Translations under genes and position numbers: made by a program
Assembly (NCBI GenBank): GCA_900538355.1
Contig: UPXS01000019.1
Location: forward strand, 1-37,221
Direction: 5' to 3'
DNA: 37,221 bases
From: an uncultured Veillonella sp.
GTDB lineage: Bacteria; Bacillota; Negativicutes; Veillonellales; Veillonellaceae
The notes under the pieces: model-generated
Database searches by the model: none
The model's input: the letters and a program-made list of their open reading frames with translations, nothing else
Told to the model about the DNA's origin: nothing
In this document: piece after piece, positions 24,794 to 33,108 of the stretch
How the letters are laid out: the number at the start of each line of letters is the position of its first letter
How positions within the stretch are numbered: the stretch's first letter is position 1

Positions 24794-26347
24794 TTAAAAG
24801 TCTTTGCCAACAAACTTGATTTTCCATTGATCATTATTACTTCTATGAGCATCCTTATAAGTCAAATACATATCAAAGGAATGCAAGTCACGATGCCATG
24901 TATAGTATACAGAATCAATATCACCACTCATCATATTTGTTTTTACGCTTACAGAAACATCATCTAAACGAGTTAATTGATAGCTGCCACCATAGATAAG
25001 TTCTTTCGGAAGTTCTGTAGTATCAAATCGATATGGAGAGTTATTATAAGAAATATTACGTTGATTATAGCTAACCCATACATTAGCACGATTTCCTACT
25101 TTAGAGCGGAATCTAGCGCCCCAGTAAGGCATGCTACGAATCGTACCATCGTAACCATAGTAGTCGCGTTGATAACCGCCCAAGAAGCGTAAATCGGCAT
25201 TTTTACCAAGCTTAATTGGATCATGAGATATTTCTGTATAGTATTCCTTATGAGAACCTTTTACAGAACCTTCTTTCCAATAACCAGCATTAACGCCACC
25301 GCGTACAGTTACTGGTGATTTACCCACATGATACGTATGAGTATCTAAACGGACCTCACCAATCTTTTCAACCCATACTGTTTCATCGTTATACTCATTA
25401 GATTCTTTACTGTACCCAATTGACGCAGTAGCCCAAGGCAAGTAGTGTCTATAACCAACTTTTGGTTTAAAGCCTGATTTTGAATACCAGCGATAATCGA
25501 TATAAGCTTCACCATGCTTACCAATTGGATAATCAGTACTACCATGCAAGCCAAGTCCATCATCACTACTATATGTAGGCTTTGGAACTAATGAGAATAT
25601 ACTGAATTTTCCTTCTTTATCATGGCGCAAGGACGCTGTATAAGAAGGTAAAGATAAAACCTTAAAGTTTTTAATGTAGAAAGACGGTTTTTTAATAATG
25701 ACTTTATCGCCAGGATACACCTTGATATCTTGACCTTCTACACGATAATCAGGTGTATGTTTAAAGGCCATCGCATGTTTTGTGGTAACCATGCCTTTAT
25801 CCATATGACCAGTTTCACCATCAAATGTAGCATTTTGCCCCTTCACATAGTAAGGATCATTCCAACCAAACGCTTGGTCAGCTGTAAAATGACGGTCACT
25901 AGTCCGATATGTCATATTTTGACCTGTAATATCCTTTGTTTTACCGCCATTTTCCAAAAAGTGATACCCACCAACAGTACGGTATTCTGTAGTTTTTGTA
26001 TTACCTTCTATACGTGGTGCCATCAAGGTTTGATTACCTTGAGTCACTACTACATCACCTTGTGCATATACATCACCAGTGGACCCAGTATAGGACATTT
26101 TATCTGCATCAATACGAGTCGGCAATTGTTCTGTAGGTTGATCAGACTTTGCCTTTTCACCACGACGTACAACACGGATATTACTATTTTCAGGTGTAGA
26201 TGCTTTGGAGATTTCTCCAAGATAGGATTGATCAACGCTATCCAATTGATCTTGATATACCGTGGTTGACTCCGTAGCGGCCCATACTGGTTGTGCTAAA
26301 CAAAACACACAAGCCGCTGCCAGCCATTGTACTTTACGTTTCCTCAT
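24794..26347 (-). CDS. lptD: LptD/OstA-like outer-membrane LPS assembly protein
   Basis: This 517-residue exported protein has a signal peptide (1-23, ending VWA). An OstA/LptA-like domain follows (about 74-200: RIDADKMSYTGSTGDVYAQGDVVVTQGNQTLMAPRIE). The rest is a beta-strand-rich barrel with alternating aromatic strands, ending in phenylalanine as outer-membrane proteins do. LptD inserts LPS into the outer leaflet. It is shorter than proteobacterial LptD (about 780 residues). Start context: AGAGGAG about 12 bases before ATG. It is 37 bases after the repeat-protein gene and 13 before galU. This gene is direct evidence of a diderm envelope. Confidence 0.87.
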   Translation of the reverse strand: MRKRKVQWLAAACVFCLAQPVWAATESTTVYQDQLDSVDQSYLGEISKASTPENSNIRVVRRGEKAKSDQPTEQLPTRIDADKMSYTGSTGDVYAQGDVVVTQGNQTLMAPRIEGNTKTTEYRTVGGYHFLENGGKTKDITGQNMTYRTSDRHFTADQAFGWNDPYYVKGQNATFDGETGHMDKGMVTTKHAMAFKHTPDYRVEGQDIKVYPGDKVIIKKPSFYIKNFKVLSLPSYTASLRHDKEGKFSIFSLVPKPTYSSDDGLGLHGSTDYPIGKHGEAYIDYRWYSKSGFKPKVGYRHYLPWATASIGYSKESNEYNDETVWVEKIGEVRLDTHTYHVGKSPVTVRGGVNAGYWKEGSVKGSHKEYYTEISHDPIKLGKNADLRFLGGYQRDYYGYDGTIRSMPYWGARFRSKVGNRANVWVSYNQRNISYNNSPYRFDTTELPKELIYGGSYQLTRLDDVSVSVKTNMMSGDIDSVYYTWHRDLHSFDMYLTYKDAHRSNNDQWKIKFVGKDF

Positions 26348-26384
26348 GGTTACTAGAACTCCTCTTGCTTTAAGAATTTGTTAA

Positions 26385-27503
26385 TTATTGATTACGCTTT
26401 ACAACTACGATAGGTTGAGAAACATTTTCTACCGGTTCTTCTTGTTCTTCTACTGCTGCTGGTTCCTCTGTTGTTGTTTCATTTTCATCAACAGCTGCTT
26501 CATTAGTGTCTACAGTCTCTTCAGATTCATCGGACGTATTAGGTACAGTTACTGCTTCAGCCAATTCATCATCACTGTGAGCCAAACCATCACCACCAAT
26601 TACAAGACCTTGAATGGTAACAGAATCTTGAGGTTGTACATAAATAGTTGCACCAGCAGGGTATTCAATATTTTTACCCTTAACAAAGGCACCACCTACT
26701 AAGCCTACTGGTCCAAGTAAAACAGCACCAGCTACGGATGCACCAGCTGCTTTAACTTCACTGCGAGTTTTATCCTTAGCTTCTTTACCTTGTACTGCAG
26801 TAAATTCAGTACCATCAATAGCAGGGATTGTGTCAAATGTGATGTCTAATACACCATTACGACCAAAGGAACGAGCCTTTTTCAAGGATGTAATTGTACC
26901 AGATCCTACTGTACCTGCAGGTACCAATAACACATTGCCATCCATTACATTTTCAGCTACTGTGAAAGCAACAGTGTCGCCTTCGTGACTAGTTTTAGAA
27001 GAAACAGCGTCATTCAAGGTAACTTTGAAGACTTGGTTGCCAGCTAATGTACCAACTTGGTTAGTAAGCGTTACATTGCTACCATATACTTTTGTTTTCA
27101 AAGAAATGATACGTTTTTGTAAAGAGCCACTACCAATACGACCATTAACGCTACGTTCCATCTTTTCTACGCGATCTACAAGAGAACCTGCGTTAATGCT
27201 ATTTTGATATGTATATTCAAGTGCGTCCATTTCTTCGCGCAAAGAAATGTTTGTGCCACTACCTTCTACGGAGTTATAGAGGGAATCGACACGTTTGCTC
27301 AATGTCGCAGAATTGCCATTGAAACCAGTACCATACACGGTTTCGTCAAGTTGATTAATGCGGTCCACTACAGCACCATCTTGTACTGCGCCATATACAG
27401 TAGTTTCCAAAACATTTGTTTTCTCTGTAACTGTGCCAGGAGCAGCAAATGCAGTGCCTGAAATCAAGGATGCCATTAAAAGTGTAAGTACTTGCTTCTT
27501 CAT
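26385..27503 (-). CDS. Exported protein with tandem LE-x-VYG repeats, unknown function
   Basis: I do not recognise a named function. The 372-residue product has a signal peptide (1-20, ending AFA). Residues about 28-150 hold about six degenerate 18-23-residue repeats of the type xLexxVyG-xxxx-GsLxxRv (LETTVYG, LDETVYG, LYNSVEG, MERSVNG, LKTKVYG). A beta-rich domain follows (about 155-250, VLLVPAGTVGSGTITSLKKA), then a glycine-rich hydrophobic stretch (AGASVAGAVLLGPVGLVGGAF) and an acidic Glu/Thr-rich tail ending VVVKRNQ. I use the ATG at 27503, preceded by GGAGG; a GTG four codons upstream lies in that ribosome site. It precedes lptD by 37 bases, which suggests an envelope role. Confidence 0.75.
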   Translation of the reverse strand: MKKQVLTLLMASLISGTAFAAPGTVTEKTNVLETTVYGAVQDGAVVDRINQLDETVYGTGFNGNSATLSKRVDSLYNSVEGSGTNISLREEMDALEYTYQNSINAGSLVDRVEKMERSVNGRIGSGSLQKRIISLKTKVYGSNVTLTNQVGTLAGNQVFKVTLNDAVSSKTSHEGDTVAFTVAENVMDGNVLLVPAGTVGSGTITSLKKARSFGRNGVLDITFDTIPAIDGTEFTAVQGKEAKDKTRSEVKAAGASVAGAVLLGPVGLVGGAFVKGKNIEYPAGATIYVQPQDSVTIQGLVIGGDGLAHSDDELAEAVTVPNTSDESEETVDTNEAAVDENETTTEEPAAVEEQEEPVENVSQPIVVVKRNQ

Positions 27504-27526
27504 AAATTCCTCCACAACGTATCTAA

Positions 27527-27543
27527 TGTATAACTGTTATACA
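27527..27543. promoter_or_regulatory. Perfect 17-bp palindrome upstream of the repeat-protein gene
   Basis: TGTATAAC-T-GTTATACA lies 24 bases before the ATG at 27503. The perfect 8+1+8 symmetry and its place between the upstream hairpin and the ribosome site make it a good repressor or activator site candidate. No known regulator is assigned. Confidence 0.4.
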
Positions 27544-27546
27544 ACA

Positions 27547-27578
27547 GAATAAGCACGGGCCTAAGACCGTGCTTATTC
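27547..27578 (-). terminator. Hairpin after the 148-residue exported protein gene
   Basis: GAATAAGCACGG (27547-27558) pairs perfectly with CCGTGCTTATTC (27567-27578) over 12 bases with an eight-base loop. It is 33 bases after the preceding gene's stop. No long T-run follows on the minus strand (it reads TGTTGTAT), so termination may be incomplete or Rho-assisted. Confidence 0.55.
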
Positions 27579-27611
27579 CCTGAGTCTACTATTTTATATG
27601 CTCAGTGGCCA

Positions 27612-28058
27612 TTAAATTTTCAAATCGATAATCGCAGATACACCTACGCCTTGAACACGAGATGCACCAACTGGGTTTGTGCTATCAACAGGTACTAAAC
27701 CTTTAACACGAACCATGCCGTTAAAGCTACCTTCTACTTGAGCAACGGCTTTAACTTGTTCAATGCTAGATGCAGGACCAGTAACTTGAGCAGCACCGAT
27801 ATAACCTTTTGTACCAATACTAATGATAGGTACAACTTTAGTTGTATATTCTGTGCTTAAGTTATTTTGTTTCAATAATTTATTCAAGAAAGAGTCAATT
27901 TGTGGACCGAATTTGTTGATAACAATACCGATACCACCAATTTTAGCTGCACCGCCAAGAATACTGCTAAGGCCGCCAGCTTGAGTAGTCAAGATACCGC
28001 CAAATGCAGTTGTAGTTAAACAAATCCCTAGAACAGCTGTAATAATCTTCTTTTTCAT
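27612..28058 (-). CDS. Small exported protein of unknown function
   Basis: I do not recognise this 148-residue protein. It has a signal peptide (1-27, hydrophobic IITAVLGICLTTTAFGGILT), then a glycine-rich segment (GGLSSILGGAAKIGGIGIVINKFGP) and a C-terminal half of alternating hydrophobic strands with VVPIISIGTKGYIGAAQVTGP and GVGVSAIIDLKI. No cysteine pair, lipobox or catalytic motif is seen. It would be exported across the inner membrane to the periplasm or cell surface. TAGGAGG precedes the ATG. It stands alone, with a 254-base gap upstream and a hairpin downstream. Confidence 0.7.
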   Translation of the reverse strand: MKKKIITAVLGICLTTTAFGGILTTQAGGLSSILGGAAKIGGIGIVINKFGPQIDSFLNKLLKQNNLSTEYTTKVVPIISIGTKGYIGAAQVTGPASSIEQVKAVAQVEGSFNGMVRVKGLVPVDSTNPVGASRVQGVGVSAIIDLKI

Positions 28059-28198
28059 AATAAGCCTCCTATAGATACTTATATTTTAACAAATTCTATA
28101 CATAGATTCTAGTGAAAGTATAAGAACTTACACATAAAGATACTAGCATTGTATAAAAGTCCGATGAACAACCAATGAATTTTACACAACTTAATTTA

Positions 28199-28227
28199 AT
28201 GCTACCATCATAAAGAATTAGTGTCAA
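28199..28227 (-). promoter_or_regulatory. Candidate promoter upstream of the 148-residue exported protein gene
   Basis: The minus strand has a perfect TTGACA (28222-28227) and, 17 bases on, TAGCAT (four of six matches). It lies about 140 bases before the ATG, which would give a long leader. Nearer TATACT and TACAAT boxes without good -35 partners are alternatives. Confidence 0.3.
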
Positions 28228-28267
28228 TATCAAGTCTAACTCATACTCTATAGGCATAAAACAGTTC

Positions 28268-28287
28268 ATATCTTTACATATCTTTAC
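28268..28287. repeat. Two tandem copies of a 10-bp direct repeat
   Basis: ATATCTTTAC occurs twice head to tail, in the 254-base gap between hypE and the small exported protein gene. It could be a binding site with one-turn spacing or a chance duplication. No function is assigned. Confidence 0.35.
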
Positions 28288-28312
28288 GACTTAAAGAAAC
28301 TCAATTATATAA

Positions 28313-29320
28313 TTAGCAGATACGAGGAACTTGATCTTCACCTAACAAATCGATTAAGCGAACACCACCAATAGCCGTTTGCAAACCAACCTTACCAATA
28401 TTCTTATCTAATGTTTTGCCAATTAATACAGATTCTTTACCTTCTTCAAATCTGTGAAGAATAGATAGAACTTCATCTGTAACGGATGGATCTACTACGA
28501 GTACAACCTTACCTTCATTGGCTAAATATAACGGATCATATCCCAAAATATCACAAACAGATTGTACTTCGGCGTGAATTGGTATAGCCGCTTCTTCTAC
28601 CTTAATACCCACTTGGCTTTGATCTGCAATTTCTTTTAAAACAGTCCCTAAGCCACCTCGTGTAGGATCTCGCAATAGAGCCACTTGAGGTCCCACTTTA
28701 TCAAGTACAGCATGAACCATATTATTTAAAGGGGCGCAGTCAGTTCGTAAAGAATCAGATAAATCTAATCCAAATCGTTGTCCCATTACGGCAATAGAAT
28801 GATCGCCAATAGCACCAGACAAGATAATATCCATACCAGGCTTTACACGATGTGGGCCAATATCAATACCTTCTGGAATCATACCAATTCCTGCAGTATT
28901 TATGTAGATTTTATCTACCTCACCCTTTTTAACAACCTTAGTGTCGCCTGTAACAATTTGTACATTCGCAGCTTTAGCCATGTCGGACATGGTATGAAGA
29001 ATTTCATCTAACTCATCAAAAGCCAATCCTTCTTCTAAGATGAGGCCACAACTTAAATATTGTGGAATAGCACCATTCATAGCTAAATCATTCACAGTAC
29101 CACAGACAGCTAATTTACCAATATTACCGCCAGGGAAAAACGTTGGTTGTACTACATAGGAATCTGTAGAGAACGCCATACGTCCTGCTGTAACAGGAAA
29201 TTGAGCACCATCATGTAAAGGAGCCAATAAATCATTTGTAAAGTATTTCAAAATAAAACGCTCGGTCAATTCATGACTAAATCGACCGCCATTCCCATGG
29301 ACTAAGCGAACTCGTTCCAT
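28313..29320 (-). CDS. hypE: HypE, carbamoyl dehydratase of hydrogenase maturation
   Basis: This 335-residue enzyme converts the C-terminal thiocarbamate to thiocyanate, the source of the CN ligands of [NiFe] hydrogenase. It starts MERVRLVHGNGGRFSHELTERF and holds GAIGDHSIAVMGQR and LRDPTRGGLGTVLKEIA of the PurM-like ATPase fold. It ends in PRIC, the conserved C-terminal cysteine that carries the carbamoyl group. I use ATG 29320, preceded by GGGAGG; a longer reading from 29377 would run over the end of hypD. One base separates it from the hypD stop. Confidence 0.97.
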   Translation of the reverse strand: MERVRLVHGNGGRFSHELTERFILKYFTNDLLAPLHDGAQFPVTAGRMAFSTDSYVVQPTFFPGGNIGKLAVCGTVNDLAMNGAIPQYLSCGLILEEGLAFDELDEILHTMSDMAKAANVQIVTGDTKVVKKGEVDKIYINTAGIGMIPEGIDIGPHRVKPGMDIILSGAIGDHSIAVMGQRFGLDLSDSLRTDCAPLNNMVHAVLDKVGPQVALLRDPTRGGLGTVLKEIADQSQVGIKVEEAAIPIHAEVQSVCDILGYDPLYLANEGKVVLVVDPSVTDEVLSILHRFEEGKESVLIGKTLDKNIGKVGLQTAIGGVRLIDLLGEDQVPRIC

Positions 29321-29321
29321 A

Positions 29322-30440
29322 TTAATCCTCCCACGTCGATCCACCACTAGAATAACCGTATTTATACCATGCTGCACAACTACCTTCTACAGATACCATG
29401 CAAGCACCAACAGGGTGGTCTGCAGTACAACTTTTACCAAATAATGGACATTCACTCGGCTTAATAAGGCCTTGCAATACACGGCCACATTGGCAGCCCT
29501 TCGGATCAAGAGATGGCTTTTCAAGCTGGATAGGTAATGCACGCTCCACATCATAGGCTGCATATTCAGCCTTTAATCTTAAACCAGAGTTTGGAATAAC
29601 ACCGATACCGCGCCACGCATCATCACATACATCATATACTTCTTTGATCATCGCTTGCGCTACCGGATTCCCTTGCTGCATAACTACAGAATGATAGGTA
29701 TTACCTACAACAAAATTACCGGTTTTACGTTGCTCTAAAATATTTGCTATAGCAGATAAAATTTCAAGTCCATCAAAGCCAGCAATACAAGACGGTATGT
29801 GATATTCGTCAGGTAAGAATTGATATGGTTCTTCACCAATAATAACGCTTACATGACCTGGCAAAATAAATCCGTCGATATGCCCTTCTTGTTTATCCAG
29901 TAAAGCTCGTAATGCAGGGGGCACTAATTTATGAGATACAAGGAAGAAAACGTTTTTCAGGCCTGCTGCGTGAACTGCTTTTACTGTTGCACAAATTACA
30001 GCAATAGTCGTTTCAAATCCTATAGCCAGAAATACTATTTTCTTATCTGGATATTTTTTACTAAGTTCTACCACCTCTAAAGGGGTATAAATGACATGAA
30101 TATGGGCGCCCTTTGTTTGAGCCTCACTAAGACTGCTATAGCTACCAGGAACCTTTAACATATCCCCAAAGGTAGCAATAATAACATCATCCCGTTCAGC
30201 ATAGGCTAACGCCTTATCCATATACGTTTGATCTGTTACACATACAGGACATCCTGGTCCACTGACAAGTTCAATGCCACTTGGCAATAATTGACGAAGA
30301 CCTTCACGGAAAATCGATACAGTATGTGTACCACAAACCTCCATAAGCCTTACGGTTTCTCCAGGCTTATGAAGGGCTTTGATACGTTTTAACAACGCAT
30401 CAGCACTGTTCTGCTTTTCCTGCAAAGTAAGCTTCTTCAA
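29322..30440 (-). CDS. hypD: HypD, iron-sulphur scaffold of hydrogenase maturation
   Basis: This protein of about 372 residues, with HypC, carries the Fe(CN)2CO unit during assembly of the [NiFe] hydrogenase active site. Motifs are CGTHT (36-40), GPGCPVCV (61-68), GFETT, PGHVSVIIG and the C-terminal cysteine cluster CQCGRVL, CPLFGKSC and GSCAAWYKY for the [4Fe-4S] centre. No ATG is available near the start. The TTG at 30440 overlaps hypC by 41 bases and has a weak ribosome site, so the true start may be a later TTG. The conserved core begins by residue 30 and is not affected. Confidence 0.95.
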   Translation of the reverse strand: MKKLTLQEKQNSADALLKRIKALHKPGETVRLMEVCGTHTVSIFREGLRQLLPSGIELVSGPGCPVCVTDQTYMDKALAYAERDDVIIATFGDMLKVPGSYSSLSEAQTKGAHIHVIYTPLEVVELSKKYPDKKIVFLAIGFETTIAVICATVKAVHAAGLKNVFFLVSHKLVPPALRALLDKQEGHIDGFILPGHVSVIIGEEPYQFLPDEYHIPSCIAGFDGLEILSAIANILEQRKTGNFVVGNTYHSVVMQQGNPVAQAMIKEVYDVCDDAWRGIGVIPNSGLRLKAEYAAYDVERALPIQLEKPSLDPKGCQCGRVLQGLIKPSECPLFGKSCTADHPVGACMVSVEGSCAAWYKYGYSSGGSTWED

Positions 30441-30651
30441 GTTCTTCTAGCTCCCTAAAGGCCTCTAATGTCTTTTGTGCCTCTTCTTCATCAACAATTT
30501 GTACAGCAAAACCCGCATGGACTAACAACCAGTCCCCTACCTTTGCTTCTGGTACGAGGAGTAAGCTGCAGTCACGGGTGGCACCTGTTAATTCAACAGT
30601 GCCAATAACATCATTCACAGCTACTAACTGTGCTGGTACAGCTAAGCACAT
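30400..30651 (-). CDS. hypC: HypC, hydrogenase maturation chaperone
   Basis: This 83-residue protein begins MCLAVPAQLVAV, with the essential Cys2 that binds the iron unit, and has the family segment VGDWLLVHAGFAVQIVDEEEA. It bridges HypD and the hydrogenase large-subunit precursor. GGAGAT precedes the ATG. The end of the gene overlaps hypD, giving a tight hypC-hypD-hypE unit. Confidence 0.96.
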   Translation of the reverse strand: MCLAVPAQLVAVNDVIGTVELTGATRDCSLLLVPEAKVGDWLLVHAGFAVQIVDEEEAQKTLEAFRELEELEEAYFAGKAEQC

Positions 30652-30739
30652 ACTATCTCCTTATATATTACTTAATAACAAATTCTATGTGATTTCTTTT
30701 ATGAAAGTAAAGTCACAATATATAAATATTTCTAATATC

Positions 30740-30748
30740 ATTGTATCA
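30740..30748 (-). promoter_or_regulatory. hypC: Candidate extended -10 promoter for hypCDE
   Basis: The minus strand reads TGATACAAT (TGn plus TACAAT, five of six matches), about 90 bases before the hypC ATG, in the 142-base gap after hypF. No good -35 is seen. The gap is otherwise AT-rich. hypCDE may alternatively be read through from hypF. Confidence 0.3.
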
Positions 30749-30793
30749 CAATTGTATTAATTATTAAGTGATACTAGCTACAAGAATATATAA

Positions 30794-33073
30794 CTATTTC
30801 TGATTACCAATCCATAGTTGACCAAATGCTAATCCACCATCATTGGAAGGAACAGCTTCATTCATATACAAATTGCCTACATGCCAAGCGCGATATATCA
30901 GATCTACTAATTTGCGATTTTGAAATACACCGCCAGAAATAGCCGCATCACTAACATTATAGCGCTCCATTAAATCCGCTGCGGTTTCACATAATGCGAT
31001 AGCAACGGTTTTATGGAAGGATGCAGCAAGATGAGCCCTAGATTCACCATTAACTACACCATCCATAATGGATTGAACGGTAGGTGTAAAATCAAGAGTT
31101 CGCCCATCATAGTTATAATCAAGCAATATTCCTTTTTCATCACCACATAGAGCCTCTAAGGCTATAGCAATTTGTGCATCATAGGTGTGGACCATACCAA
31201 GTCCTAAAAGAGAGCCAACCGCATCAAACAAACGACCACAACTCGTTGCTTGAACCATAGGCATCGTGGATTGTAATGCTTTATCTAATATGTCCCAACC
31301 TTTAGGCAATTCTTTCATCCAATCTTGGTAGATAGGTGGAACATCATCACCATAGTAATTTCGAATATACCATAAGGCTTGGCGCCATGGCTCGGAAACG
31401 GCTTTCTCTCCCCCCGGTAATGGCGCTTCATGGATATGAGCTAATCGTTGATATTTATCTCCCTTGCAAAGGAGAAATTCACCACCCCATATCGTTCCAT
31501 CTGGTCCATATCCGGTACCATCCATAGCAATCCCTAGCACTGGACCTTCAAGATTGTGCTCTGCCATAACTGATGCAATATGAGCGTGATGATGTTGAAC
31601 GGATATAACAGGAATCTGTGCGCTTTTACCAATGCGCTCGCCTAAGTGGGACGAGAAAAATTGAGGATGACTATCTACAATAATTTTCTCGGGCTTTATA
31701 GAAAACAATTCCTCATATCGGTCAATAGTCCACTCCAATGTGGCATGAGTAGATGCATTTTGTAGATCACCAATATGTGGACCTACAAGGACTTCCGAGC
31801 CTTTATTCATAGCAAATGCATTTTTCAGATCACTACCCATAGCTAGTATCGGATTTTGCCCTGAAAGTTCACAATGAATAGGTTCTGGTACGTAACCACG
31901 ACTACGACGAATCAATCGAGGTTTATTATGGATGACCGTCACAACAGAGTCATCGAGAGGTGCATAAATTTGACGATTGTGCACCAAGAAATAATCGGCA
32001 ACCGATTCTAACTCTTCAAAGGCTTGATCATCATCATATAAAACTGGATCACCGCTGCGATTACCACTTGTCATAACCCATGCCGCATCTGATGGTAATA
32101 GTACCTCATGCATCGGTGTATATGGCAACATTACGCCAAGCATATGATTATCCGGAGCTACATGAGGACTCAAACGCACTAAACTATCAGTATTTCTTTT
32201 TAATAATACGATAGGGCGTTCCATTCCCGTCAAAACATCAAGTTCTTCATCACTAAGATGAACAAGCTCGATTGCTGTATCTAGGGACCCTACCATAATT
32301 GCTAAGGGTTTATGTGGTCGATTCTTACGCTTACGCAAGCGTTGGACCGCCGCATCATTTCGAGCATCACAAACTAGGTGGTATCCACCTATCCCTTTTA
32401 TAGCGATAATACTACCTTCATTGATTAATTCACGAGTAGTGTTCCATACATTTACAGTATCCACAACCGTACGATTAGGTTTATATAAAGTATAATGAGG
32501 ACCACATTGAACACAAGCGTTTGGTTCAGCACGATAACGGCGCCCCTCTATATCTTCGTATTCAGCCTTACAAGCTTCGCACATAGGAAACTCGTCCATC
32601 GTCGTTCGTTCACGATCATAGGGAAGTGATTTAATAATCGTATATCGTGGGCCACAATTTGTACAATTAATAAAAGGATATTCTTTTCTACGCTTGTCCT
32701 GTTGTAGTTCTTTAAGACAATCAGCACATGGCGCTGTATCGGCACTAATAAAGGTGCTAACTGCTTCCCCTAATGGAGATGGATTCACAGAAAACTCAAC
32801 TTCATTATTTTTTATAGTAAGATGTTGTACGGTTTGACTTGTAATACGGCACAGTCTAGGTCGGTCATCTTGAATAGCATCTAAAAATAGCTGTAAATCA
32901 CCGACACAACCTTGTACCTCAACGTAAACACCTTGGCTATCATTATAAACAAAACCAGTTAACCCCAGAGAATGTGCCCACATAGAAACAAGGGGCCGGA
33001 ATCCGACCCCTTGAACTATACCGGTATAGCGAATTCCCCAGCGTTCTATAGTTTGATTACTATTTTCTTTCAT
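30794..33073 (-). CDS. hypF: HypF, carbamoyltransferase of hydrogenase maturation
   Basis: This 759-residue enzyme makes carbamoyl-AMP from carbamoyl phosphate and passes the group to the HypE cysteine. All domains are present in order. The acylphosphatase-like domain has VQGVGFRP (20-27). The zinc-finger pair has cysteines 116/119, 137/140, 165/168 and 187/190. The YrdC-like domain has IKGIGGYHLVCDA and KRKNRPHKPLAIM (225-260). The Kae1-like domain has HHHAH (494-498), AMDGTGYGPDGTIWGGEF and SGGVFQN. Length is normal. AGGAG precedes ATG. It lies 35 bases after scfB with no terminator between, so the two may share a transcript. Confidence 0.97.
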   Translation of the reverse strand: MKENSNQTIERWGIRYTGIVQGVGFRPLVSMWAHSLGLTGFVYNDSQGVYVEVQGCVGDLQLFLDAIQDDRPRLCRITSQTVQHLTIKNNEVEFSVNPSPLGEAVSTFISADTAPCADCLKELQQDKRRKEYPFINCTNCGPRYTIIKSLPYDRERTTMDEFPMCEACKAEYEDIEGRRYRAEPNACVQCGPHYTLYKPNRTVVDTVNVWNTTRELINEGSIIAIKGIGGYHLVCDARNDAAVQRLRKRKNRPHKPLAIMVGSLDTAIELVHLSDEELDVLTGMERPIVLLKRNTDSLVRLSPHVAPDNHMLGVMLPYTPMHEVLLPSDAAWVMTSGNRSGDPVLYDDDQAFEELESVADYFLVHNRQIYAPLDDSVVTVIHNKPRLIRRSRGYVPEPIHCELSGQNPILAMGSDLKNAFAMNKGSEVLVGPHIGDLQNASTHATLEWTIDRYEELFSIKPEKIIVDSHPQFFSSHLGERIGKSAQIPVISVQHHHAHIASVMAEHNLEGPVLGIAMDGTGYGPDGTIWGGEFLLCKGDKYQRLAHIHEAPLPGGEKAVSEPWRQALWYIRNYYGDDVPPIYQDWMKELPKGWDILDKALQSTMPMVQATSCGRLFDAVGSLLGLGMVHTYDAQIAIALEALCGDEKGILLDYNYDGRTLDFTPTVQSIMDGVVNGESRAHLAASFHKTVAIALCETAADLMERYNVSDAAISGGVFQNRKLVDLIYRAWHVGNLYMNEAVPSNDGGLAFGQLWIGNQK

Positions 33074-33108
33074 ACAAACTCCTACTATACTCGGAGAATA
33101 ATTGATAA

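Noticed and set aside
25730..26269. A 179-codon open frame on the plus strand
   Set aside because: It lies wholly antisense to lptD, has no ribosome site, and its composition (many His, Cys, Ile) is typical of a shadow frame.
30688..30717. TGTGA and TCACA arms before hypC as a CRP/FNR site
   Set aside because: The arms are separated by 20 bases instead of about 6, so the geometry does not fit.
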